Positions 8,213 to 17,566 of a stretch of 22,135 nucleotides of DNA are shown here, piece by piece. Below the pieces are notes generated by a model. The model was not told the DNA's origin. It ran no database searches and saw only the letters and a list, made by a program, of their open reading frames with translations. Both the position numbers and the translations under genes were made by a program. Source of the DNA: Lingula anatina (taxonomy: Eukaryota; Brachiopoda; Lingulata; Lingulida; Lingulidae); contig NW_019774074.1 of assembly GCF_001039355.2 (NCBI RefSeq), forward strand, positions 1 through 22,135, read 5' to 3'. The first letter of the stretch is position 1. Each line of letters begins with the position of its first letter.

Positions 8213-8327
8213 TAGAATGAACGTGTGGTAACAGGGGAGCACTCTCGGGTCTATTTATTCCTCAAGGCATATATGACAAGTTAGGAATGTCCTAGTGAAA
8301 GACGCTGTAGACCTCTTTAGATGTCAT
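8213..8327 (-). pseudogene. Relic of TRIM RING exon start, unit 1
   Basis: On the minus strand this stretch aligns with the first ~37 codons of the TRIM genes, from the second ATG (8325-8327) to just past the CYHTFC motif of the RING. It contains a long exact run corresponding to DPRVLPCYHTF codons. It has stop codons and a one-base insertion, so it cannot be read. The homology stops abruptly in mid-RING. The same relic with the same lesions is at 17914-18029 in unit 2, so it existed before the units were duplicated. Confidence 0.8.
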
Positions 8328-8848
8328 ATGTGTGATAAAACCTGCTAGGGTTGGCATAGCTCTCCCCTGCTCGCAGACCGCCCAATTTTATCGTAAAGAA
8401 TGTTGTTTGCCTGTATGTATTGTTTAGTAGGTTATCTACAGTAGGGCCTACTTCCAAATCGTCAAATGTTTAATCAGGAAATGTTGTATCCAAGTCAGTA
8501 TCCAAAACGGAATCCATGTGTAGCCTGTTTTTGCTGAATATTGGACATTTGAGTAATACGCTGCGCTTCATGTATTTGAAGGAGATAACAAGAGAATCTA
8601 CTCAGCATTTACATTGACATTTTTGTCGACTTCCACGTGTTTTTTCTTTATTTCATATCAGTTAGTTGACATTAACATTACAGTCGCTGTGTGTGTGTGT
8701 GTGTGTGTGCGTATGTGTGCGTATGTGTGTGTGTGTGCGTATGTGTGTGCGTATGTGTGTGTGCGTATATGTGTGTGTGAATGTGTGTGTGAGTGTGTGT
8801 GTGGTTGGGTAGGTGGGAGTGTAGGTGTGATAAAGGTGCCATTAATCT

Positions 8849-8892
<44 letters not shown>

Positions 8893-8976
8893 AGAGAGAT
8901 TTCTGCCGCGCACCCAGGTGAGAAATCTGATCTCCCTCAAAAATTCAAGCATTCCTCCTCTACGTCTCCTTTACAT
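8328..8976. other. Intergenic, unit 1, with microsatellites
   Basis: Bases 8328-8460 match 18030-18165 in unit 2. The remainder has no counterpart there until near 8969-8985. It holds a long imperfect (GT)n tract at about 8688-8803 and a (GA)n run at about 8852-8889. The open frame across 8614-8892 is only a translation of these repeats. Confidence 0.7.
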
Positions 8977-9308
8977 GGCAGGCTCAGGATGGCCAGCCGG
9001 ATGGCCCTGTGGTTAGAGTGTCCGCCTCATGAGCGGGAGGACGTGGGTTCAAACGGTTTATAAACGGTACCTGCTGTCTCCCCGCTTGGCACTCAGCACT
9101 AAGGGGTTGAGGCAGGGGCCTGGTCAGGCAGTGCAGAAATGTTATATTAGCTATATGCTGCATGCTCCCCAGGGAGGTGAGACCGTCTACGGAGTGCACC
9201 AGTGCAAAAATGACCAGGCTTCCTTGACTTAAATATTCATATATGTAATTGTATAACTTCAACCTTCGGGTTGCGATTCTCCAATAAAGATTATTATTAG
9301 GCAGTTCA
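8977..9308 (+). mobile_element. tRNA-derived SINE with imperfect target duplication
   Basis: The body is about 8987-9299 (313 bp). Its head is tRNA-like: an A-box-like TGGTTAGAGTGT (9010-9021), an anticodon-stem pattern CCGC-CTCATGA-GCGG whose anticodon position reads CAT, and a B-box-like GGGTTCAAAC (9045-9054). The body is unrelated to tRNA, and the 3' end is AATAAAGATTATTATTA. GGCAGGCTCA before it (8977-8986) and GGCAGTTCA after it (9300-9308) look like a diverged target duplication. Unit 2 lacks the element at the matching place (about 18248-18275). The head is too degenerate for a working tRNA gene. Confidence 0.8.
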
Positions 9309-10245
9309 TTATATTGAATAACATTGATATCTTGAGAAGAACGCCTATAATTTCATTATTAAGCTTTTTTATGTTTTTTTTTTTTTTTGTGGTTTTAAAG
9401 GGCTGCTTCGGGATGTTTGAGTTTTTTAACTGGAAGACCATCTGCAAGAACCAGTGTTGATTGGGTGACATGGAGGCGGTAACCGGTCGGGCAAGACGAG
9501 CAACGGGACGAAAACACGCGAACATCAGTTATGAATTGAAATCGGCGGCGTCGTAATTTAAAAAAGTAGCCAATTAAGCCATTTATTTGCATACACTCTG
9601 TTTCTTTTTTGATAAAAAGAAAATATCATGGCGAATGTTATTGAAAGTACATGGGAAATGTCGGCATCCACTGCTGGCGAGATAAATCAATGATATAAAC
9701 AGAAACAAAATTAATTGCGTGTTGTTTATTGTGATCTATACTGGAATTGTAATAACGTTAATTATGTTCATCAAGTATGTAGATACATGTGCCGTTATTC
9801 TACTTCACATATTAGACATCAAGGAGCGGGGAAGGGTTCTAATGGGCTTATACCATTTTTATTTCAATCACGTCAGTTATAAGCGTGGGAAGATGGTGGA
9901 GGGGAGAATCTGCCTATTGTTCGTTGTATTTTACTCTCTGCCTCTTAATAAAATAATATACATCACAACAATGAGTGATAAAATAATATACATCACAACA
10001 GTGAGTGAAAAATCGTGCAAAGTGTATGAGCCATGAATTTCTGTAGCTAATTCAACAATGTATTTTGTGTTAAGTCGAGTCGGTAGCTTTCATGTAATTA
10101 AGGCACCAAGTTCTAGTACACGTGAACCGTGTTCAGTGGAAATAACGTTACTCCTCGGCTAGATAACTTTCAAAATGTTTTCATTTTTCAGAAATCACAT
10201 CAACAATTTTGCAGGGACCTAGAGCTCGCGCACCCCTCCCTCTTA
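9309..10245. other. Intergenic, end of unit 1 homology
   Basis: This matches 18270-19239 in unit 2 through most of its length, for example around 9401-9545 against 18430-18575 and 10100-10245 against 19095-19239. It includes a 30-bp tandem duplication (9948-9977 and 9978-10007, one mismatch) not present in unit 2. I see no supported gene in either copy: none of the open frames is conserved between them. A poly-T run lies at about 9371-9388. Confidence 0.65.
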
Positions 10246-10967
10246 CGCCCGCCGCACACAGAACGATTTTTCGTCGGCCGACACACTTACGACAAAATAT
10301 CGGCCTGTCTGCACTGCTCCACGGCAACTTTTCAACTAGTCGGGAGAGAATCAAACATGTTTGATTTTTAAACGTCGCACCGTAGTGTGTGCGCTTTCCT
10401 ACGACAATTTGTCGCGCTGATCATTATCTTCAGCCAATGGTTGCGCCATCTGATATCACGTGCCCACGTCAGAATTCAATTCAATTGAATATGATGGAAG
10501 GCCCTATAATTTTCTATTAGTATTAGTTTTCAGCGTCATAAACCATTTAACGACGTAACGCTGCATCGAGCCGACCAAATCTGTGTTAACTGGCAAACTG
10601 TTGTCATCCTATAGGCTGTATTTTATGGTCTATGAGTATTGCGTTGATTTAGAAAATTTGGGCATTTCAATTTGCTCATTTTCAATTAAATTAATTAAAG
10701 TAATCTTGTTATACTCTTACATTCAATTTTAACTCTTATCATTCCAATATCAGATATAAAATATAAATAGGCCTATAGAAACTTTTCCTGATTAAATTAA
10801 ACAACGCCCCACCTCGCGGACGAGATAATAACTACGTCACTTTCACCACACCAGTCGGCGCTTTGTTGCCACAGCTTGTCATGTTGGTGCGCTGACCATA
10901 TCCAGGACGACCGATCAGCCGACTTTTGTCGGCCGGCGAAAAATTGTTCTGTGTGCGGCGGGCTTTA
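10243..10967. mobile_element. 719-bp MITE with 37-bp inverted repeats, probable TTA duplication
   Basis: Arms 10247-10283 and 10927-10963 are inverted repeats matching at 35 of 37 positions (start GCCCGCCGCACACAG). TTA at 10243-10245 and at 10965-10967 would be a 3-bp target duplication if the element includes one extra mismatched base at each end (10246-10964). That fits a PIF/Harbinger-type MITE, but the family call is tentative. There is no coding capacity. Inside is an 18-bp perfect palindrome (10349-10366) and further short inverted motifs. It sits exactly where homology between units 1 and 2 stops. Confidence 0.78.
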
Positions 10968-11282
10968 AATTTCGATACATTATTCAGGAGCTATGACAAG
11001 CGTTCTATTTAATTAAAGTAGATACTCCGTTTTACCTAAGAATTATTATGTTTATTTTATCTGGTGAAAGTGTATTTTTCAATGAAGAATATCTCTTTTC
11101 TGGTGGACGGTGTCTCGGAGTATTATTCAAAATGCCCAATGATTTGATCATTAATCTTAACATACACTAATAGAACGTGTGTGTGTGTGTGTGTGTGTGC
11201 CATATATCAATAAATGTGAAATGTGAATTAATGCCATCATGCAAATTTTTTCCGCCTTTAAATGAAAGAGGTCATAAATAAT
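10968..11282. other. Unique spacer between units 1 and 2
   Basis: This AT-rich sequence has no counterpart at the unit 2/3 boundary (19241-19774). It has a (GT)n microsatellite at about 11177-11199. No gene or RNA gene is seen. Confidence 0.6.
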
Positions 11283-12580
11283 AAAATGGTAAACATTTTT
11301 CTGCACGGCATCCTGTACGTTGCACTGTCACGTGTTGGCGCTAAGGATAGCTTGAACATCTGCTCTCTCACTTCTGCCACCTGCAATGTTGTGTACGAGG
11401 AAATATTCTAAGTGTTTAAGTCAGATCACTGTTTTTTTTTAATACATTCAAAAACAATGCATTTTTCTACAATATGTGTACTTTACCCTTCGAACCCGAG
11501 TGTTCTACCAATCCATTTCTACAATATGTGTACTTTACCCTTCGAACCCGAGTGTTCTACCAATCCATTTCTCGAACTATATTACTTAAGAGCCCAACGC
11601 GTCCTTTGGGAGGATACTTTTCGAGCATTAAAAGATAAGAGCACAGTCCTGGTGGCACTACGACGAACAGAGCCTAGTGAGAGAAAGCGGGGGTCCTGCC
11701 GGGATTTTCTTTAACTGGGCATTACATATTGGAGTCCCGTCAAAAGTGTGCATTTTTTGTTTAATAATGCCCGGAGCCACTAAATTTACAGTCGACATTG
11801 AAATGATTAAAAACATTATGAAAGGAATTGTTCTGCTTGCGTCTACTTTTGTAAAGCTGAATTTCTGTGCTAAGCAAAATAATATAAATAAAGACAACAT
11901 AACCAAAGCTCATTTGATTTTATTTCTAAAGATCAATTTGTGATTTAAAGTAATGCCAGTAACCAACAATCTTATTTTTATATTTCTTGTTAAAATATAT
12001 AAACTTTATGCCCGTGAATATTATTCACATGAAAATAAAAAAAGAAGATAATTTCAACTAATCTCAGACCCCATTCCCAGAGATTAGATCGATCCAACCA
12101 GATCGACCTAACTCCCTGGGGGTTCAAGCTAAATAGCTGTCAGCCGACCAGGCACGAAAGTTAATTACCCCCTTGCAGCTTGTAGTAACCGGGACGGACA
12201 TTTAAGCCGGATAATCTGACCGTAATCAAGTGAGACTCCCCACCAGGATAGATCGATCTAAAATATATAGGAATGCGCACTCATAGTTTCATAGTTTCAT
12301 TAACAGATAAACATGAAGCACACTGTTAACAATTAAATCCTAAAAAAAACAACAACTATCTGCATTGGGTCAAAGTGCTAAAAGTGATCAATCCTCATGC
12401 GCCTTTATGCTGACATTTGTCTTACTTATCTACAATTTATAGACATTTATATACATTATGCATATTAAACGACCATACATGTATTACCGCTTCATTCTAA
12501 GATTCGTTTGTTGTGTGTTCATTACATATTTCCTGTGATTAAAATCACAACCCTAACATTATCTCGGTGTCAAATCATTG
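11283..12580. other. Downstream flank of TRIM copy 2 (start of unit 2)
   Basis: This aligns with 19775-21070 in unit 3 almost throughout, and from about 11690 also with unit 1. It contains a 52-bp tandem duplication (11464-11515 and 11516-11567) that is single-copy in unit 3 (about 19984-20035). It also contains the ~235-bp insertion described separately and a GTGAATATTATTCAC palindrome near 12013-12027. Overlapping open frames on both strands around 11412-11943 are not conserved in unit 3 and are not called as genes. Confidence 0.65.
12062..12292. mobile_element. ~235-bp insertion shared by units 2 and 3
   Basis: The segment from about 12062 to 12292 is present in unit 3 (about 20525-20757) but missing from unit 1, where the flanks join near 690. 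GATCGATC-type motifs occur near both ends (about 12087 and 12250), and the right side has a CATAGTTT tandem. No clear terminal repeats or family match can be named. Its shared presence groups units 2 and 3 as closest relatives. Confidence 0.5.
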
Positions 12581-12797
12581 CTAAGCGATATACTTATACG
12601 TGGATATTTCACCTCCCGAAACTCCAACAACAAGCTCCCCGTTACATTTCACATCAACTGACATAATGCCATAGCTCTTTGTCAAAAGGATACGTAGACA
12701 TTTTCCGTCTGAACCAAGGACAACCACCCTGTGATTACCGTAGTCAGCTATGAATATGTGTCCAAACTTATCTACGCACACTCCATCTGGATAACTC
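12581..12797 (-). pseudogene. Orphaned C-terminal tail of TRIM copy 2
   Basis: This is the continuation of copy 2 after its frameshift. It still reads GVCVDKFGHIFIADYGNHR and on to YKYIA with a TAG stop at 12581-12583, in a different frame from the body of the gene. It encodes the last NHL-type repeat. With no start codon of its own it would not be translated. The clean frame suggests the break upstream is recent. Confidence 0.85.
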
Positions 12798-14786
12798 TCA
12801 CTCGTCTTCACTTCCACTCTGACCTCGTGCTCCGTATTGAAACATGACGTCACCCTGGGGTGTCACTGCATACACACAGTGGGCCCTGTTGTCGCTGACT
12901 ATGATTGCATTGATGCCGTGGTGGTATGCACAGCGCAGTGGACCTTTACGGCACATTGGGATAGGAATTCTGTTTACAAGTTGAAAAGATATCGTGTCGT
13001 ACACACAGATACACTGTGCACCGCTATCACACACGTACACCTTACCCTCTGTACGGTCCACAGTGACACCACAGGGGTCAGACATATCACCCTGACCAAA
13101 ACATCGAATAACCTGACCTGATGTTGAATACAGTCTACAGCATTTATCATCACATGTGACCACGAATTTATCGTTACTGACTGTAGTGATACACCTCACC
13201 CCTCCCTCTATACTGATATCACGATTACATTGACCTGTGCTGGAGAATACGGACACTGTATCACCACCATAGCACCAGCGAACACCATGTAAAACTAAAA
13301 TACAACCGTCATCTGTGCACTGGATATCCCACGGCAGACCCTTCACGTTCAAACAAATATTCCGCTCCGACTTATCAAGCCAGGTTACCTTAATAAATTC
13401 CTTCAGCGCAGGATAGTTCGCTCTCTTTTGTTTTAAACTTCCAAAATATGCATCCAAGGGACCTCGGCATGTTTTGGCCGTAATGGACCCCGTTTTGATG
13501 GACAGCGGCTGTGGTTCAGGGATTTTAGGTATCTGTAGCACAACGTCCATTTCTGTTTGTCCTGGTGTAAATGTTATATCGGTAATCATGGTATCAAAGA
13601 CTCGTTCTACTGTCGCTAACTCCCGGATTCTAATTAAGAGTTTCTTAGAGTGGGTCATGACCTCTATGTCAGAACCGGTGTCTGTGAGCTGTTGAGCGAA
13701 ATCACGAATGCTTTGAATGGAAATTTTGTTCATTTCTAGCTTGTCCTTTCCAGCTTCTAAAGCCTTCACCTGCGTGGAGGTGAGTGCCTTAACTTCTGTC
13801 GTTATTTCCCTGCTTCTGTCATTTATAAATCTTTTCATTTCGGTGTAATCGGACTGAACCTTTGTTTCATATGTTGCCAAATGTTGTTTGACAGTGGTCA
13901 AATATGCGTCGGTCTGTTGACGTACGTCCTTCTCTACTTGTTGATAATAATCTTTGATTTCTCTTTTAAATGTTTTACTGTTTTTATTTATCTCCTTAGT
14001 CATAGCTAATTTTTGAGAATCTACCAAACGGAGAACCTTTGTCTGATTTTCAGTCACTACGTCTTCGGTTTCCATAATGACTTTTTCTGCCTTTTCAAAA
14101 CGAGTCAGTTTTTCGGGTGTTAGACATTTAAACTTGGCTTGTATTAACTCCCGTTGAACTCTCACCACATCCCCTATTTTTTTAAAGTTATGTTTACTGT
14201 GAGTTTCCAAAATACAATCTCTACATGCCACGGTGTCATCCTCTGCACAATAGAATGTCAGCACCTCGCTGTCGTGTTTGTCGCAGTATTGAGCTTTATC
14301 TAATACTTGGCGTAACTGTTCTCGTATACTAACTGGGTTAGCTGACGGTTCTACTTGTAACAGAGGCACAATCGAATGATCCTCACATGCCGGTATTTTG
14401 TCGTGAACCTCGCGACATGAAGCGCACAGTTGGTTGGTTTTTGGACATCCTTGGCACATGAAAGTGGCCTCTTTATGGTTACAATATTCACAAAGTCTTC
14501 CCTCGGGCGCTTTCTGATCTTTCATGAAGTCTGTTACTTTTCTTAAGAAGAAGTTTTTCACGAGAGTTTCTAACCCACCTGGTGGTACGGGGGCCTCTTG
14601 GCGACATACGGGACAGGAGAACTTGTTCTGGACACCATTTTTGGCTGCATGGTCAGCAATACATTCCAAGCAGAACGTGTGGTAACAGGGGAGCACTCTC
14701 GGGTCTTTATATTCCTCCAGGCATATATGACACGTTAAAAAGTTCTCACTGAAGACGTTACGCAGCTTTTTCGAAGCCATTGCCAT
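12798..14786 (-). CDS. TRIM-NHL-like protein, copy 2, truncated before the last propeller repeat
   Basis: The product has 662 residues with the same order as copy 1: RING (all eight C3HC4 ligands present, HICLEEYKDPRVLPCYHTFC), two B-boxes, coiled coil and propeller. Relative to copy 1, two bases are missing near 12798-12810, so after GQSGS the frame reads EDE and stops at 12798-12800. About 70 residues including the last NHL-type repeat are lost. Propellers usually need that blade to close, so binding may be impaired, while RING, B-boxes and coiled coil would still be made. It could act as a decoy or be a young pseudogene. In-frame changes include a six-base insertion around 13265-13290 in a propeller loop. 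The start codon, Kozak context and 5' flank match copy 1. Confidence 0.85.
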   Translation of the reverse strand: MAMASKKLRNVFSENFLTCHICLEEYKDPRVLPCYHTFCLECIADHAAKNGVQNKFSCPVCRQEAPVPPGGLETLVKNFFLRKVTDFMKDQKAPEGRLCEYCNHKEATFMCQGCPKTNQLCASCREVHDKIPACEDHSIVPLLQVEPSANPVSIREQLRQVLDKAQYCDKHDSEVLTFYCAEDDTVACRDCILETHSKHNFKKIGDVVRVQRELIQAKFKCLTPEKLTRFEKAEKVIMETEDVVTENQTKVLRLVDSQKLAMTKEINKNSKTFKREIKDYYQQVEKDVRQQTDAYLTTVKQHLATYETKVQSDYTEMKRFINDRSREITTEVKALTSTQVKALEAGKDKLEMNKISIQSIRDFAQQLTDTGSDIEVMTHSKKLLIRIRELATVERVFDTMITDITFTPGQTEMDVVLQIPKIPEPQPLSIKTGSITAKTCRGPLDAYFGSLKQKRANYPALKEFIKVTWLDKSERNICLNVKGLPWDIQCTDDGCILVLHGVRWCYGGDTVSVFSSTGQCNRDISIEGGVRCITTVSNDKFVVTCDDKCCRLYSTSGQVIRCFGQGDMSDPCGVTVDRTEGKVYVCDSGAQCICVYDTISFQLVNRIPIPMCRKGPLRCAYHHGINAIIVSDNRAHCVYAVTPQGDVMFQYGARGQSGSEDE

Positions 14787-15642
14787 GGTATTGTAACATG
14801 ACCAGGTCGCACTACGATCCTTCCTGTATCTTGGTGAAGTTTATTTCTAGTTAGCCCTGTTTTAGCTGAATTTTAACGATCGCTCTGCTACGTACTAAAC
14901 AGCCTGAAAAGGGAGCCGCCATCTTATAACGTCATACAGCCTTGACATATTTAGCATCACCTCGTGACCTTAGAATGTAAACAAACGACAATGCGGAATA
15001 GAAGGAATGAACACGTATGCTCTATATGATGCGCACGGACGACTTAACAGAGTTACATGTAGTAGAAAAAGAAAAAAAACGCAAGGGAAGTGTTGCAGTT
15101 GGATAAATAGTTGAAGAAGGGAAGAAATGGGAGAAGAGGCACGACAGAGCTGAAATATGAGTTTCACTTGTCTTTCGGACAGAATGCGTGCATTAACGTA
15201 ATAGGAATTAAAACTCTTTAGTTGCGTTATTTTTGAGTTCCTTTGGTTTTGTTGGTCATAAAGATCACAGATGTAAATTCCTGAGAGATGATCACTCCAG
15301 GTGGGAAATGTTTTACTTTTCAACCAAGACTGTAGGAGCGTAATAAACCATGGGCCGTCGAGATAAGAATGGAGCCATTCAGTATCGTTTCCGGGATTAT
15401 TATTTTTTATTTGAAATTTGGTTCAACGTTATTATTTTTGTTATGGACACCGAAGGAAATTGTGAACTTTGTGCGTACGTTAAAATGTATTTTTGAATTG
15501 CGTAACAATAGTGACGTAAACTGCCTATGACTTACTCAAATGACTTTAATTTTGCTTGTGCTATTGAAATTTTATAATCGATTTGCACGTTTATTAAAGC
15601 TGTTTGTTTTTCCTTTTTTTTTTTTTTTTTTTTTTTTTTTTG
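14787..15642. promoter_or_regulatory. Upstream flank and probable promoter of TRIM copy 2
   Basis: Bases 14787-15055 are nearly the same as 6700-6960 of unit 1, including the YY1-like CCGCCATCTT (14916-14925), the CRE-like TAACGTCA (14927-14934) and the forkhead-like GTAAACAAAC. Past 15060 the two flanks diverge by indels. The two GGAAATTCC sites of unit 1 are not kept here: a single degraded version is near 15270-15285. A long T run closes the stretch at about 15615-15641. Confidence 0.5.
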
Positions 15643-16058
15643 TGCTTGGGGGTATACCTTTTTTCTTTTCCAGTCCCGCGAATAAAATGACGTGCCCAGG
15701 GGACCCTCCCGGGGTGGTCTCATATATTTATATGTGATCTCATATTGTATTGATTGGTGAAAAAAAAAAAAACGTGGAGTTTTTCGTTTGGGCAATCATA
15801 TTTCCTTTGCATTATTTTAGTGTAACCTCGTGATCATATAACCAATATTTTATTATCGTCCAAGTTAAGGACACTATATTGATATCGACATACTTAGTAC
15901 ACACAAGTATAAATATTATACATTAACCTGGCGCTATTTTATACATCATTAAATGTGTAGCGGACCACGAGTAAAAACGAAGAAACACCGTTGGATATGA
16001 CTGCTGTTTATTCACGCAGTGTGAACAGATTTGATCGAACAGAAAACTATAAAAAGAA

Positions 16059-16099
<41 letters not shown>

Positions 16100-16202
16100 A
16101 GTAAAATATGGAGATAAATAAACTAAATATACTAAATAACTTAATGTGGTCTTATAAAAAAATCAATCTTTACATACTTGTAAGTTTACTTCACTAATTA
16201 CT
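15643..16202. repeat. ~560-bp direct repeat, first copy (ends at N)
   Basis: This is nearly identical to 16211-16768, differing by a few substitutions and by lengths of mononucleotide and (TAA)n tracts. The first copy stops exactly at the single N at 16203, while the second continues into unique sequence. It includes a (TAA)n microsatellite (16059-16098). The part up to about 15974 also matches unit 1 (about 7610-7995). Confidence 0.9.
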
Positions 16203-16203
16203 N
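16203..16203. other. Ambiguous base / probable contig join
   Basis: This is the only N in the window, and it sits exactly at the border between the two copies of the ~560-bp repeat. That is the pattern expected when two contigs with overlapping ends are joined without merging the overlap. Confidence 0.8.
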
Positions 16204-16210
16204 TTGTTCG

Positions 16211-16624
16211 TGCTTGGGGTATACCTTTTTTCTCTCCAGTCCCGCGAATAAAATGACGTGCCCAGGGGACCCTCGCGGGGTGGTCTCATATATTTATATG
16301 TGATCTCATATTGTATTGACTGGTGAAAAAAAAAAAAACGTGGAGTTTTTCGTTTGGGCAATCATATTTCCTTTGCATTATTTTAGTGTAACCTCGTGAT
16401 CATATAACCAATATTTTATTATCGTCCAAGTTAAGGACACTATATTGATATCGACATACTTAGTACACACAAGTATAAATATTATACATTAACCTGGCGC
16501 TATTTTATACATCATTAAATGTGTAGCGGACCACGAGTAAAAACGAAGAAACACCGTTGGATATGACTGCTGTTTATTCACGCAGTGTGAACAGATTTGA
16601 TCGAACAGAAAACTATAAAAAGAA

Positions 16625-16665
<41 letters not shown>

Positions 16666-16768
16666 AGTAAAATATGGAGATAAATAAACTAAATATACTA
16701 AATAACTTAATGTGGTCTTATAAAAAAATCAATCTTTACATACTTGTAAGTTTACTTCACTAATTACT
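16211..16768. repeat. ~560-bp direct repeat, second copy
   Basis: This is the partner of 15643-16202, with a (TAA)n tract at 16624-16664. No coding content is supported. Confidence 0.9.
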
Positions 16769-17392
16769 TAATTCCAAACACTTACACTAAAACAATATCC
16801 ATACCCGGTTTTTTCCAACTGGCTGCCCAGAGGCGGTCATGACAATCTGAGCTGTGACTGTAATTTATTTTAATTAAAATACGTAAAATATATGTACATG
16901 TCGTTCATGAAAATGCCACATCCATACCACCATACACTTTGATGAACAGAATGCCCATAACTTACATTACTGATTATTATTATAAAAAAAATATGTAAAC
17001 TTATGTAAACAATATACTTCTATATTAAGTGAAATATAAATTACACCATAGTAAATACATAAATTTCACACAAGCTACATGTAATATCAAACCATACCTT
17101 CACTCTGCCAGTAAGTAATAAATGACCGCGCAGAGCACATGCGACATCGCCTTTTATACAGTTGACCACATAACTAATTGGCTGTGTTAGTGGTTTCTTC
17201 TCTAACACAATCTAAATAAACATAAGAACATCGTGGAAATAAAAATGAAAATGATCAAGAAGTATATGATTTCTGCCGTGTCGGCAACAAAATGACTTAA
17301 ATTAAAATAATGTTGAATCTTATTGGTGTAGTTTTGTACAGACGACGTACAGAGAGTTGTAAAAAGTCAAATATTGAGTTGAAACTTTAGAC
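16769..17392. other. Unit 2-specific AT-rich insertion, remainder
   Basis: Together with the repeat before it, this is extra DNA in unit 2 that interrupts the homology with unit 1 between about 15975 and 17393 (unit 1 joins near 7990-8000). GACCA occurs at both edges (15961-15965 and about 17391-17395) and could be a 5-bp target duplication. I find no inverted ends, no reading frame and no RNA gene, so the origin is unknown. Confidence 0.5.
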
Positions 17393-17424
17393 CAGTTTTC
17401 TGACCAAAAACCAGCCCAGTGCAT

Positions 17425-17493
<69 letters not shown>
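17425..17493. repeat. (CT)n-(GT)n compound microsatellite
   Basis: A CT run at about 17425-17461 passes directly into a GT run at about 17461-17493. It follows the same CAGTGCATG sequence as the shorter tract at 8052 in unit 1. The open frames across it on both strands are repeat translations. Confidence 0.95.
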
Positions 17494-17495
<2 letters not shown>

Positions 17496-17566
17496 GGAAG
17501 AGAGAGAGGGGGAGAGAAGGAGCTACATGTATCCATATCCTTGTCATTGCTTGAGGTTAATAAGTT

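Noticed and set aside
8614-8892. Plus-strand frame with VCVCV and ERERE runs, and the minus-strand frame at 17320-17547
   Set aside because: These are translations of GT and GA microsatellites.
9001-9060. Possible tRNA gene
   Set aside because: A-box, anticodon-stem and B-box patterns are present, but the acceptor stem does not close, and the sequence continues into a SINE body with a target duplication.
10129-10371. 80-codon plus-strand frame
   Set aside because: Its second half is the inverted repeat arm and interior of the MITE, so the frame is accidental.
11412-11943. Overlapping plus- and minus-strand frames downstream of copy 2
   Set aside because: They cross a fresh tandem duplication and are not kept in unit 3. 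This is more likely repeat sequence.
16769-17392. LTR or TIR element as explanation for the unit 2 insertion
   Set aside because: I compared the two edges and found neither matching direct nor inverted ends, only a possible 5-bp GACCA duplication.
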